A stretch of 64,000 nucleotides of DNA from WYEN01 sp049976205 (GCA_049976205.1 JBMFIR010000001.1:1-64000); one strand, 5' to 3'. Shown: positions 33,941 through 43,816, counted from the first letter of the stretch. Notes: generated from the letters alone by a model not told the origin. Numbers and translations: made by a program.

Positions 33941-35008
33941 ATGATAGAGATCGATGGTAGCTTTGGTGAGGGAGGAGGACAGATCCTTAGATACTCCTTA
34001 GCTATAAGCGCTATTACCGGTAGAGAAGTCAGGATCTTTAATATAAGAGCTAAGAGAGACAACCCGGGGCTACAGAGACAGCATTTAACAGCTGTCAACG
34101 CATTGGCAACCATAACTAGAGCGCGTGTGTTAGGAGCAGAGATAGGTTCTACAGAAATAATTTTTGAACCTCAAGGGATCTACGGTGGAGAATACTTCTT
34201 TGATATAGGTACTGCCGGATCGATAACACTAGTACTTCAAAGCCTACTACCTGTACTAGCTTTCGCATCATCACCTTCTAAAATTAGAATACGAGGAGGA
34301 TCAGATGTTCCGTGGAGTCCCACATATGATTACTTCGCAAATGTATTTATGCCATTCCTTGAGAAATTAGGATACCGAGTATCTATTAAGTTAATTAGAA
34401 GAGGCCATTACCCCCGTGGAGGCGGGGAAGTATATGCTGAGATACTGAATTGTCCCAAGGGATTCGAACCCATTAATTTAACAGAGAGAGGTAAGGTACT
34501 AGAGATCCGTGGAAGAAGCCACGCGGTTAAACTACCTAGACACGTAGCTGAGAGACAGGCTCGCTCTGCTATCGAGAGATTAAGAAGCTTGGGTATAGAT
34601 GCTCCTATAAACATAGATATTGAGAGTTATCCTCCTGACAAAGATCCTCATTTAGGCCCAGGGTCTGGAATAAGTATTTGGGCTATAAGCGAAAAGAGTT
34701 TGTTAGGTGCTGACTCCATAGGGGCTAGAGATAAGAGAGCTGAGGAGATCGGTGAGAAAGCTGCTAGAACACTATTCGAAGATCTCTCTACAGGAGCTGC
34801 CTTAGATAGATATATGTCAGACATGATTATTCCTTATTTGCTCTTTTCAAATGGTATAAGCATTGTCACAGGCTCTATGCTAACACTTCACGCATACACA
34901 ATGATTGAGGTTTCTCGAAAAATAGTTCCTGAAGCAAGGATCGAGTATGACGGAATAATAAATAAACCATTTAAATTATTAATTAAGGGAGTCGCTAAAT
35001 TAATATAA
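33941..35008 (+). CDS. rtcA: RNA 3'-terminal phosphate cyclase
   Basis: 355 aa. EGGGQILRYSLA near the N-terminus, RRGHYPRGGGEVYAE, ERQARSAIERL and the catalytic histidine in TLHAYTMIE. Converts RNA 3'-phosphates to 2',3'-cyclic phosphates, the substrate of RtcB ligase and of ThpR-like enzymes. Starts 2 bp after nadM. The family's usual H-x-x-T-N is H-A-Y-T-M here. Confidence 0.93.
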   Translation: MIEIDGSFGEGGGQILRYSLAISAITGREVRIFNIRAKRDNPGLQRQHLTAVNALATITRARVLGAEIGSTEIIFEPQGIYGGEYFFDIGTAGSITLVLQSLLPVLAFASSPSKIRIRGGSDVPWSPTYDYFANVFMPFLEKLGYRVSIKLIRRGHYPRGGGEVYAEILNCPKGFEPINLTERGKVLEIRGRSHAVKLPRHVAERQARSAIERLRSLGIDAPINIDIESYPPDKDPHLGPGSGISIWAISEKSLLGADSIGARDKRAEEIGEKAARTLFEDLSTGAALDRYMSDMIIPYLLFSNGISIVTGSMLTLHAYTMIEVSRKIVPEARIEYDGIINKPFKLLIKGVAKLI

Positions 35009-35087
35009 ACCACTAAGTTTGCTTCAAGTCATTATATGAAGTTACGAGTTAACATAATACATTAATGCTTTAAACCAAATATTTTAT

Positions 35088-35145
35088 TTGATGATGAGTA
35101 TCCGGCAAGTCTGATTTGATGATGAAGGGTCAGAGTTCCTGATCC
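35088..35145 (+). ncRNA. C/D box guide sRNA, all four boxes perfect
   Basis: C ATGATGA (35091-35097), D' CTGA (35111-35114), C' ATGATGA (35119-35125), D CTGA (35139-35142). Both guides are 13 nt (35098-35110 and 35126-35138), and D'-C' spacing is 4 nt: a canonical archaeal dual guide. By the N+5 rule the guides would methylate a G in target ACTTGCCGGATAC and a U in target GAACTCTGACCCT. It lies in the gap after rtcA. Confidence 0.92.
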
Positions 35146-35203
35146 AATCACTAACTATTCAATATTTAATCACTGAGTAAACTATTATATTTAGAGAGTA
35201 CTC

Positions 35204-36316
35204 ATGAAAAAAGCTGTATTATATCATAAACTGGATAATAGTAAAGTTTTATGTACCGCATGTGCTAGGAGATGTAGACTCTCCCCAGGACAAGTAGGCT
35301 TCTGTGGTGTGAGAGGAAATAGAGACGGAGACCTGTACCTAATGGTTTATGGTGTACTAATTGCGGTTAATGTAGATCCTATTGAGAAGAAGCCTTTGAC
35401 GCATTTTTATCCAGGCTCTAAAGTCTTATCAATTGCTACAACAGGCTGCAACTGGGCATGCGCGTATTGTCTAAACTACGATATTTCTCAGAGAAGAATT
35501 GTTGAGGGATTCTATTTTGAGCCTGAGGAAGTAGTTAAGTTAGCCATTGAGACAAGATCTGATGGGATCACGTACACATATAATGAACCAACGATATTTG
35601 TAGAGTATGCTCACGATGTAGGAGTATTAGCGCATAAACATGGGTTATTCAATACTTTTGTATCAAATGGATACATGACAGATGAAGCTGTTGATTACAT
35701 ATCTAAGTTCTTAGATGCGATAACCGTAGATTTTAAAGGTAATGGAGATGATAAATTCGCTCGAAAATTTATTCTTATAACTAGCTATGAACCTGTCTTC
35801 AACACGTTGCTTGAGCTTAAGAAGAGAAAGATATTTATTGAAATAACTGATCTCGTGATCCCTAGAGTAGGAGACGACCTAAATATGGCTAAAAAACTCT
35901 CTAGATGGATCGTTGAGAACTTAGGTCCTGAAACACCAGTTCACTTCCTAAGATTTCACCCAGACTTCAAGATGCTAGACTACCCACCTACTCCTATAGA
36001 GACCCTCGAGAGGCACGTTAAAATAGCAAAAGAAGAAGGCTTAAAATACGTATACATAGGCAATGTGCCCGGTCACCCAATGGAGAATACATACTGCCCA
36101 AGATGTGGGAAACCTGTCATAGTGAGATACGGCTTCGAGATCCTTGAGTGGAACCTTGATGAAGAAAATAGATGTAAATTCTGTGGATATAAGATCAATA
36201 TAGTTGGGAGACTAAAGAATAACTATAGTCCATTTAGAAGTAGATTTATTTTCATAGATCTTTATAGAAGAAAATATATCAGCAGAGACCCGGTAGAGCT
36301 CTTGAAGGCTAAATAA
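35204..36316 (+). CDS. amrS: AmmeMemoRadiSam-system radical SAM enzyme AmrS
   Basis: 370 aa. An N-terminal cysteine cluster CTACARRCRLSPGQVGFCG, the radical SAM C-x3-C-x2-C as CNWACAYC, then LNYDISQ, and a C-terminal zinc-ribbon pair CPRCG/CKFCG. This is the AmrS pattern. Partner genes of the system (AMMECR1 and Memo types) are not in this window. The reaction in Archaea is unsettled. The C-terminal ribbon makes it somewhat longer than the bare core. Confidence 0.88.
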   Translation: MKKAVLYHKLDNSKVLCTACARRCRLSPGQVGFCGVRGNRDGDLYLMVYGVLIAVNVDPIEKKPLTHFYPGSKVLSIATTGCNWACAYCLNYDISQRRIVEGFYFEPEEVVKLAIETRSDGITYTYNEPTIFVEYAHDVGVLAHKHGLFNTFVSNGYMTDEAVDYISKFLDAITVDFKGNGDDKFARKFILITSYEPVFNTLLELKKRKIFIEITDLVIPRVGDDLNMAKKLSRWIVENLGPETPVHFLRFHPDFKMLDYPPTPIETLERHVKIAKEEGLKYVYIGNVPGHPMENTYCPRCGKPVIVRYGFEILEWNLDEENRCKFCGYKINIVGRLKNNYSPFRSRFIFIDLYRRKYISRDPVELLKAK

Positions 36317-36420
36317 GCCATGTATTCATGATTCAAAAAACTATGGCTGACTTCACATTTTGTGAGTAAAAAATTATTAAGGTATTAATAACTGGTTTCT
36401 ATGGATTAGATGTTGAGATT

Positions 36421-38400
36421 ATGAGCCTTAGTAGACTCTACTTATTTAAAAAAGCTCTAAAGAAGGAGATGAGCCTCATATTAATAGTAGCGATCCTTTT
36501 TGCAGGAGAATCATTGCCAATAATAAATACGTCAGCGAGTGGTAGTAGTGAATGTTTTATTAATAGCGAAACTATTTATCTCCTAGCGGTTTCACAAGAC
36601 CCTGTCACAGGTAAATATATCGGAGTTGCCACGGAGGCAATAGTTTCATTATCACGGGGAGAAGGAGCTGTTTATATATCTGTTGAACCTATGAGCCAAA
36701 TAGATATGCAGGCTTCTCTAAATATCGCCTACTTAATCGCATCACATGTGTCAAAAGTAAATATCTCTAAATACAATGTTTATGTTAGAGTAGTCTCTGA
36801 CACACCTATAATAGGCGGTCCATCAGCAAGTGGTTTCTTAACCGTAGCCATAACCTCTCTTCTGCTTAACCAGACACTTAGGAGGGATACCGTAATGACT
36901 GGTATGATCATGCCTGATGGATTAATAGGTCCTGTGGGGGGTATCCCAGAGAAATTATTAGCGGCTAGATCAGTAGGTGCTAAAGTAATGCTTATACCTG
37001 CTGGACAGAGATACTCAACGGATCTTAACACGGGGCAGAAAGTAGACGTAGTCTCTAAAGGAGCTGAGCTAGGGATCAAGATTGTGGAGGTAGCCAACAT
37101 ATATGACGCACTAAGAAATTTTGGTATAAATGTCTCTGAGCCTAAGCCAACTGATCCCATGATTAACCCAGATATTACTATGATTTACAGAGAGTGGGTT
37201 CAGAAGCTGAACTCTACACTAAATGATCTTAAGAGAGACATAATGTATTTATCATCAAATATTTCTCTGAGCCCTACACTAAAAAACATAGTGTCTACCT
37301 ACATGAGCCTTGTCAATAATAGTAGTAGTCGAGGTTACGAGGAATATACTAGAGAAGATATATATTCTTCAGCTTCAGACTACTTCATAGCTGTTATATA
37401 CGCTGATACTATTAGATGGATATATCTGTTATCGAAAAATATATCGAGATACAATGATCTCTATGACACGATAAAGGATCAGTATAGATACGCATATGAT
37501 AAATACAGAAGCATCTTAGAATCAATACTCCGTAGAGGTTACGTGGATCTATCAAAATTGGCAGTGCTCAACGAAGTGTCTTATAGAATCTACGAGGCTA
37601 ACACCACACTTAACAATCTTCCTAGACCTGGAGCGAGAGTATTAACCCTAGACGATATTTATAATGCCGTCTATACTTTATGGAGAATAAATTCTTCTCT
37701 TGAATGGATGAGATTATATGATCTAACACCTCCATCAAATACTTACGTATCTCTCTCTACTTTAAGAAGATATAGTTATACATTGATTAATTATGTTCAA
37801 ACACTACTCATATACCTTAATTCATTAGGTGTAATGTTAGACTCATCCACTGCTACTAAGATATCTAGTATGATTAACTTAGCTACCATTCTATATAGAG
37901 AAGGAGATTACATAGCTGTTAATTCACTAGCCACATATTTATCTTCATTAACCACAGCTTATATGAATACTTACTTTACTACTAATCTCACAGAAACAAT
38001 TAATAATGTAAGAGATCTTGCCTTAAGATACTTAAGTGAGCTTAAAACAAGAAATATTGATATATCAATACCCTCAACATATATTCTCAGAGGAGACTCT
38101 CTCAGATCCACGGACCCGGCTACGGCAATCTATTTCTATGAACTATCTATAGCAGACACTATGTGGCTTATAACATTAGCTTCATTAAAAATCTCTGAAT
38201 ATGCCACTATAACTACTTCAACGATAACGATCACGACGTCCACTGTAAGTACAAAGACCACCACAACATCTGAGGAAGAGTTTGTCTCTATACCCTCACA
38301 AAATAAATATATGGCTCTGATAAGTATAATAACTTTATTGGCTGCCGTAATAATAACTCTAACCTTACTATATCTCTTCGAGAGAAGGAGAAGAAAATAA
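36421..38400 (+). CDS. Secreted, membrane-anchored Lon-type (S16) serine protease
   Basis: 659 aa. N-terminal signal/anchor helix (about 18-30), then an S16 fold without any AAA module: catalytic Ser135 in GGPSASGFLT and Lys178 in GGIPEKLLAARS, with PAG after it. A long helical region (about 240-600) follows, then a Thr/Ser-rich stalk (about 605-630) and a C-terminal membrane helix with basic stop-transfer RRRRK. So the protease and helical domains face outside. An ATP-independent surface Lon, possibly processing S-layer or secreted proteins. Upstream AmrS is in the same direction but 100 bp away. Confidence 0.85.
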   Translation: MSLSRLYLFKKALKKEMSLILIVAILFAGESLPIINTSASGSSECFINSETIYLLAVSQDPVTGKYIGVATEAIVSLSRGEGAVYISVEPMSQIDMQASLNIAYLIASHVSKVNISKYNVYVRVVSDTPIIGGPSASGFLTVAITSLLLNQTLRRDTVMTGMIMPDGLIGPVGGIPEKLLAARSVGAKVMLIPAGQRYSTDLNTGQKVDVVSKGAELGIKIVEVANIYDALRNFGINVSEPKPTDPMINPDITMIYREWVQKLNSTLNDLKRDIMYLSSNISLSPTLKNIVSTYMSLVNNSSSRGYEEYTREDIYSSASDYFIAVIYADTIRWIYLLSKNISRYNDLYDTIKDQYRYAYDKYRSILESILRRGYVDLSKLAVLNEVSYRIYEANTTLNNLPRPGARVLTLDDIYNAVYTLWRINSSLEWMRLYDLTPPSNTYVSLSTLRRYSYTLINYVQTLLIYLNSLGVMLDSSTATKISSMINLATILYREGDYIAVNSLATYLSSLTTAYMNTYFTTNLTETINNVRDLALRYLSELKTRNIDISIPSTYILRGDSLRSTDPATAIYFYELSIADTMWLITLASLKISEYATITTSTITITTSTVSTKTTTTSEEEFVSIPSQNKYMALISIITLLAAVIITLTLLYLFERRRRK

Positions 38401-38456
38401 TTTCATGAATAAGCTATTTAGGCAAGGATCATTAACACAATCATTAAGTGTTGTGG

Positions 38457-38550
<94 letters not shown>

Positions 38551-38657
38551 CGCCAAATAATTATCATTTCTACTGAAGCTTAAAATCTTTGTTATAACAT
38601 TTCTAATTACAATATACTAGGTATCTATGAGTAGTGTCTTTGAGGGTTTCTCTAAAC

Positions 38658-39902
38658 ATGAGTGTTAGATGCTATGAGAATAATCTCATGATAAGGATCA
38701 TAATCATACTTAGTCTAGCTTATAGTTTATGGGGCTTAGCATTTTCCTCCTACTCATATCTAACTAGGTACTATGCAAGGGGTCTAGGAGTCTCCTATAT
38801 GACACAAGCAATTCTCGAGACTTTTAGTAACACCTTATCAATCGCAATACTTATCTTGATCACTATATTAGTTAATTATATTGGAAAGATCAAAACAATC
38901 ATAATGATTAATTCTCTAGCAATATTATCTCCATTATCAGTCATCATATCTTCTCTTGGACACACCATAGATCCCCACGCGGGAGTTAGTATAGCTCTAA
39001 TAACACTTAGCTCATCATTTATTACAGGTGTAGTAGTTAGAAACCTGCTAATAATTGATCTCGGGGGGAGATTTCTAGGTCATGTAATAGGTGTTGTAAT
39101 GACTATTAACTCTTTGGCCATGATCCTTGGTCCATTACTAGGCTACTACATTAAAGAGATCTATGGGTACCTCATATATTTCATCACAGCAACTCTAATG
39201 TTTTTATTAAGCTCTCTATTAATTCTTGCATTAAGAAAATACTATACTGACTATGACTACAGAGATAACATTATCCTCAGGAACCATAGAGAATTATTTA
39301 CTGACCCCCTCAAAAAAATATTTTCAATCAATAAAAACGAGAGATTCTTGTACCCATTCATACTCTTTGTTGCATTAGATCGTTTCATATACAATATGTG
39401 GGCTCAGCTACTATTTGCTTTAACAGCCTACGAAAATATTTCTTCGGAGATAGCTGCTTACTTTTCAACAATTCAATATATAAGCTGGTTCCTATCACAA
39501 TATTTATTTGGATTATTAACAGATAAAAGAGATCCTATCTACATACTGGGTCTCTCAGAGATCTTTGCAGGACTAGCAGCTATCACTCTTGGGGTAGGTA
39601 TTAAAACAGGATCCCCTCAATGGATATTTTCATCAGCTGTTTTATTAGGTTTATCTATAGCGTCGTGGATACCTTCGTATAATAAGATAATACAGATCTT
39701 TGTATCGTCTAGTGAAAGACCATTATTTCTCTCGAAGATAAATATTTACGCAATAGTGTTCGGTTCCCCAGGACCATATTTAGGGGGTCTAATAAGAGAT
39801 ATAGCGATTCATGGATTATCTCATCTCTTTGTAGCATCGGCTATTCATATTATTAATGCAATAACCTTCCTATATTTAATGAAACATAGAGTAGGGAAAT
39901 AG
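38658..39902 (+). CDS. Major facilitator superfamily transporter
   Basis: 414 aa from the ATG at 38658, supported by GAGGGT 9 nt upstream; a GTG eight codons earlier is possible. About 12 hydrophobic helices with a loop after TM6 (near residues 200-235). The loop FGLLTDKRDP between two C-terminal helices matches the MFS A-like motif. Probably a drug/metabolite exporter; substrate unknown. Confidence 0.8.
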   Translation: MSVRCYENNLMIRIIIILSLAYSLWGLAFSSYSYLTRYYARGLGVSYMTQAILETFSNTLSIAILILITILVNYIGKIKTIIMINSLAILSPLSVIISSLGHTIDPHAGVSIALITLSSSFITGVVVRNLLIIDLGGRFLGHVIGVVMTINSLAMILGPLLGYYIKEIYGYLIYFITATLMFLLSSLLILALRKYYTDYDYRDNIILRNHRELFTDPLKKIFSINKNERFLYPFILFVALDRFIYNMWAQLLFALTAYENISSEIAAYFSTIQYISWFLSQYLFGLLTDKRDPIYILGLSEIFAGLAAITLGVGIKTGSPQWIFSSAVLLGLSIASWIPSYNKIIQIFVSSSERPLFLSKINIYAIVFGSPGPYLGGLIRDIAIHGLSHLFVASAIHIINAITFLYLMKHRVGK

Positions 39903-39942
39903 TTATAATTTAGGTGAGTAACACAAACTTGAGAAAGATACT

Positions 39943-39997
39943 TAGATGATGAAGCTCGAAAGGCCGGATATGTGAAGAACCCGCGCAGGTCTGAAAA
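39943..39997 (+). ncRNA. C/D box guide sRNA
   Basis: C ATGATGA (39946-39952), D CTGA (39991-39994), with weaker internal boxes CGGA (D', 39965-39968) and ATGTGAA (C', 39970-39976). Guides AGCTCGAAAGGC before D' and about 14 nt ending CCGCGCAGGT before D. GC-rich against its surroundings, and between two converging genes. Confidence 0.78.
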
Positions 39998-40312
39998 TTA
40001 TTTTGCTTGAGCTTCTCCTGAGTAGACTATCGATATTATTTTCTCAAATAAATTAATTATTTGTAGACCTCTAGGAGAGATCTTGAAGACAAGGTCGCTC
40101 GAAACCACTTTTTCTATAAATTTATTTTCTACTAGATATATTATAGCAGGTAATAAGTCTTCGTTATTCTCACTTAGATACGTATCTCTTTTTACGGCTT
40201 CGATTATTTCTTGAAAACTTAATTCGTCTTTTCCAGATCTCTTAAATATATAAAGGATCTGTAAAGGAAGCGATATATATAAGTCGCTAATTTTACCGCA
40301 CATATGTATCAT
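39998..40312 (-). CDS. Small winged-helix protein
   Basis: 104 aa. Hydrophobic N-terminal helix LPLQILYIFKRSG, then LSFQEIIEAVKRD, a helix DLLPAIIYLVENKFIEKV and a wing SSDLVFKISPRGLQII: the pattern of an archaeal winged-helix (PadR/MarR-like) fold. No metal or membrane motifs. Divergent from the Lhr helicase gene with a 213-bp gap containing inverted repeats; could regulate it. Start uncertain (two nearby ATGs). Confidence 0.6.
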   Translation of the reverse strand: MIHMCGKISDLYISLPLQILYIFKRSGKDELSFQEIIEAVKRDTYLSENNEDLLPAIIYLVENKFIEKVVSSDLVFKISPRGLQIINLFEKIISIVYSGEAQAK

Positions 40313-40375
40313 CGTATATAGGCTCCGTCAAAATACATTAAAAGCTACATCGATCATGTTACACGAGTGATAACA

Positions 40376-40442
40376 AAGAGATCTTTCGCGTCAAATAAGG
40401 ATTTAAAGATCTCTTAGAGTAGACCTATATTTATCCGCGAAA
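40376..40442 (+). promoter_or_regulatory. Overlapping inverted repeats upstream of lhr
   Basis: Stem A: AAGAGATCTTT (40376-40386) with AAAGATCTCTT (40405-40415), 11 perfect pairs. Stem B: TTTCGCG (40384-40390) with CGCGAAA (40436-40442), 7 pairs, followed by a T run. The stems share 40384-40386 and cannot both form fully. Either an RNA switch/attenuator in the lhr leader or protein-binding palindromes. Confidence 0.35.
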
Positions 40443-40525
40443 AATTTTTTAGTTTAAGACAATATATCTTTAAGATAATAGATAGGATAGCGTATCTAGA
40501 TACGTTATAAGGAGGTCAAGAGTAA

Positions 40526-43231
40526 ATGATTATATACGCAAATGATCCGGAGAGCGATGATGAAGCTTTAGCAATCCTCAGAGAATATATTAGAGACTGG
40601 TTTAGAAACAAATATGGTTCCTTAACACCTCCTCAGAGAATAGCTATCCCATGGATCAAGAAAGGATATAATGTGCTAATCTCCAGTCCCACAGGGTCTG
40701 GTAAAACACTCGCGGCATTCATAGCTATTCTCGATGAGCTATATGGTTTATGGGAGGAAAACGAGTTAAGAGACGAAGTATATGTTCTATACGTATCTCC
40801 ATTAAGAGCTTTAAATAATGATATGAGAAGAAATCTTATTGAGCCTCTAAACGAGATAAATGAATCACTTAAAAAAAGAGGTGTAGAACCACCCGAGATA
40901 AGAGTTAGTGTTAGAACAAGCGACACAACCTCATCAGAAAAACAGAAGATGCTTAGTAAGCCCCCGCACATTCTTATCACCACACCAGAGACACTTGCAA
41001 TAACGCTTGTAGCACCTAAATTCAGAGAGAGACTTAAGAGCATTAAATGGGTTATCGTGGATGAGATCCATGAATTAGCTTCTAGTAAGAGAGGCACTCA
41101 TCTATCACTCAGCCTCGAGAGACTACGAGAGTTAACAGAGAGAGATTTTCAGAGGATAGGTCTATCAGCAACAATTAATCCTCTAGACACTGTCGCTCGT
41201 TTCTTAGTGGGATACGATGATAATGGTAACCCAAGAAACTGTGTTATTGTTGATGCTAGATTCTCCAAGCCCATTGATATAAGAGTTGTCTGCCCAAAAG
41301 TAGATCTTATTAGAGCATCAGCCGACGAAATTAATCAAGCTATTTACGAAGCAGTTGCTGAAACAATTAAGCAGTACAGAACTACTCTCATATTCACAAA
41401 CACTAGACACTCCACGGAGAAAGTAGTTTTTAAGCTTAGGAAAATCTTCGAGAAGTCAAATAATGGGGTATCCCCCGATAAGATAGAGGCTCACCACGGT
41501 AGTCTCTCAAGAGATATTAGATTAGATGTTGAGGAGAAGTTGAAGAGAGGAGATCTCAGAGTGGTTGTTTCATCAACTAGTCTCGAGTTAGGTATCGATA
41601 TAGGGTATATAGACGCTGTCATACTCTTATCCAGTCCAAAAAGTGTTACCAGACTTCTTCAAAGAGTTGGTAGAGCTGGTCATCATATTAGACAAGTCAG
41701 TATAGGTAGATTAATTGTTGTTGATAGAGATGATCTTATTGAGTGCGCAGTATTAGCCAAGAGCGCTGTGGAGAGAAAACTTGATCGTGTCAAGATACCT
41801 ACAAAACCTCTGGATATATTAGCTCAGCATTTAATAGGTATGAGTATTGAGAAGAAATGGAGAGTTGATGAAGCTCTCAGAATAATTAGAAGATCTTATC
41901 CTTACCGAGATCTCGATAAAGAAACATTGATCAAGCTACTTAAGTACCTCTCGTCTAACTTAAGTGAGTTAGAGCATCTAAAGATCTATTCTAAACTCTG
42001 GTTTGATGAGGTAGAAGAAGTCTTCGGAAGAAAAAGAGGCGCTAGAATGATCTATGCGTTGAATTCTGGGGCAATACCTGATGAAGCTAAGATACCGGTA
42101 ATAAATATATCCGCAAGAAGATGGATCGGTGATCTAGACGAGGGTTTCGCTGAAATACTTGAGAGAGGAGATATTTTCGTTCTTGGGGGAAAAGTATATA
42201 AAGTTGTGGATATTGAGCCAACCAAAATATTTGTTGTACCAGCAGACGGAGAGAGACCTACGGTTCCATCATGGTTCTCTGAGATGCTTCCCTTAGCTTT
42301 TGACTCAGCTCTCAAAGTAGGTGCTTTTCGAAGAAAAATCGCCAGTGAGCTTCTAAGAGCTCTTGAGAGAGGAGACTTGGAGAATTCCAAAAGAAGAATA
42401 GTTACTAAGATCGCTAGAAAATATAATCTAGATAATTATGCGGCTGAGATGATCGTGGAGTATTTACTAGAGCAGATATATTACACAGAAGGTATAGTTC
42501 CATCTGATAAAGTAATACTAATAGAGCATTTCATAGATCCTGACAAAAAAGCGGATCATCTAATTTTCCACACATTATTTGGGAGAAGAGTGAATGACGC
42601 GCTCTCAAGAGCTTATGCATATGTATTAAGTAAGTTGGTTAATGCTGATATAAGGATCACCGTTACAGATAATGGTTTTATTCTCTCTACGCCTACTAGA
42701 TTAGTTAATGGCGAGGAAATTATTGCGAGACTTATTAGTAGTGTTAATAGCAGAAATATTAAAGATCTGCTTAGAAAAGCCTTGAGAAATACGGAGATCT
42801 TTAGAAAAAGATTTAGACATGTTGCTGAGAGAAGTATAATGATACTCAAGAATTATCGCGGGAAGGAGATAAGTATTGATAGAAGACAAATCAACTCAGA
42901 TGCTCTTCTAAAATTTATTGAAAAAATTGATGGTTTTCCAGTATACGAGGAGACTCTGCGAGAGATCATGGAGGATTATATGGATATAGAAAACGCTTCA
43001 CTGATCCTAGATATGATTGAGAGGGGGGATATCGAGATAAAATACTTTAGAGATCCCGAGGATGTGAGAGCACCCTCGCCAATGGCCCATGGAATATATG
43101 CTACGGGCATAAGTGATATCGTGTTAATGGAGGATCGCAGAGCGGTTCTTATTAAACTATATAATGAAATGATGGAATATCTAAAGAAAAGAGAGCCTCT
43201 ATTCTCAATAACATCGAGTTCTAGTAGATGA
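40526..43231 (+). CDS. lhr: Lhr-type ATP-dependent DNA helicase (Lhr-Core)
   Basis: 901 aa. Motif I SSPTGSGKT (about 54-62), Ia SPLRALNND, DEIH box as motif II, SAT motif III, TNTRHSTE, and QRVGRAGH motif VI. The C-terminal 450 residues match the Lhr winged-helix and core domains. Archaeal Lhr unwinds forked and RNA-DNA structures in repair. Good Shine-Dalgarno AAGGAGG before the ATG. Confidence 0.93.
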   Translation: MIIYANDPESDDEALAILREYIRDWFRNKYGSLTPPQRIAIPWIKKGYNVLISSPTGSGKTLAAFIAILDELYGLWEENELRDEVYVLYVSPLRALNNDMRRNLIEPLNEINESLKKRGVEPPEIRVSVRTSDTTSSEKQKMLSKPPHILITTPETLAITLVAPKFRERLKSIKWVIVDEIHELASSKRGTHLSLSLERLRELTERDFQRIGLSATINPLDTVARFLVGYDDNGNPRNCVIVDARFSKPIDIRVVCPKVDLIRASADEINQAIYEAVAETIKQYRTTLIFTNTRHSTEKVVFKLRKIFEKSNNGVSPDKIEAHHGSLSRDIRLDVEEKLKRGDLRVVVSSTSLELGIDIGYIDAVILLSSPKSVTRLLQRVGRAGHHIRQVSIGRLIVVDRDDLIECAVLAKSAVERKLDRVKIPTKPLDILAQHLIGMSIEKKWRVDEALRIIRRSYPYRDLDKETLIKLLKYLSSNLSELEHLKIYSKLWFDEVEEVFGRKRGARMIYALNSGAIPDEAKIPVINISARRWIGDLDEGFAEILERGDIFVLGGKVYKVVDIEPTKIFVVPADGERPTVPSWFSEMLPLAFDSALKVGAFRRKIASELLRALERGDLENSKRRIVTKIARKYNLDNYAAEMIVEYLLEQIYYTEGIVPSDKVILIEHFIDPDKKADHLIFHTLFGRRVNDALSRAYAYVLSKLVNADIRITVTDNGFILSTPTRLVNGEEIIARLISSVNSRNIKDLLRKALRNTEIFRKRFRHVAERSIMILKNYRGKEISIDRRQINSDALLKFIEKIDGFPVYEETLREIMEDYMDIENASLILDMIERGDIEIKYFRDPEDVRAPSPMAHGIYATGISDIVLMEDRRAVLIKLYNEMMEYLKKREPLFSITSSSSR

Positions 43232-43307
43232 GGATTGTTTAATACCTTTATAATCTCTGAAAATACTACAAAACACTAGGGGAAAAATAGAATACTCCGA
43301 GGATTGG

Positions 43308-43808
43308 GTGTTTGAATTGGCTTCGTATTACAGTGGTGTAAAAGTTCCTTGGGTACCTACGAGAGAAGAATTTATTGAAGCCGCCTTGGATGCTGCGCAA
43401 GTTGGGTCAGGCGATGTATTATATGATCTAGGTTGTGGAGATGGTAGAATAGTTATAGCCGCTGCCAAAAGAGGCGCTAAAGCTGTCTGTGTTGAAATTA
43501 ATCCTGATTTATTAAATAGAGCTATTGAGAATGCAAGGAAAGCTGGCGTGGATCACATGATAACATTCATTCAAGATGATTTTACAAAAGTAGATTTATC
43601 AAATGCTACCGTTGTCTACATGTATCTCTTAACCAGCGTTAATGAAATGCTTAAACCTAAGTTAACTAAGGAGTTGAAGAAGGGTACTAGAATAATAAGC
43701 CTTGATTTCATGATTACTGGCTGGAAAGAGGTTAAGAGTATAAGAGTTTCTTCACCAGCTAGAACAGGTACCTACTATCTTTACATAGTAGGGTACAGCG
43801 ATCGTTAA
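43308..43808 (+). CDS. aKMT-like protein-lysine methyltransferase
   Basis: 166 aa from a GTG (GAGG 5 nt upstream; a TTG at 43317 is the alternative). Class I SAM motif DLGCGDGRIVI, acidic residue in VCVEINPD, and FIQDDFTKVDL. The V-P-W-V-P-T-R-E-E N-terminus and small size match crenarchaeal aKMT, a broad-specificity enzyme that methylates lysines on chromatin and other proteins. Lies just after lhr. Confidence 0.78.
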   Translation: MFELASYYSGVKVPWVPTREEFIEAALDAAQVGSGDVLYDLGCGDGRIVIAAAKRGAKAVCVEINPDLLNRAIENARKAGVDHMITFIQDDFTKVDLSNATVVYMYLLTSVNEMLKPKLTKELKKGTRIISLDFMITGWKEVKSIRVSSPARTGTYYLYIVGYSDR

Positions 43809-43816
43809 TCTTGTAT

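Noticed and set aside
36780..37160. 126-aa antisense frame
   Set aside because: A shadow of the protease gene; no start signal and the opposite strand carries conserved motifs.
40540..40575. GATGATGA resembling a C box
   Set aside because: It lies in the N-terminal codons of lhr (E-S-D-D-E) and no matching D box or guide follows.
40633..41097. 154-aa antisense frame
   Set aside because: A shadow of the lhr helicase motifs.
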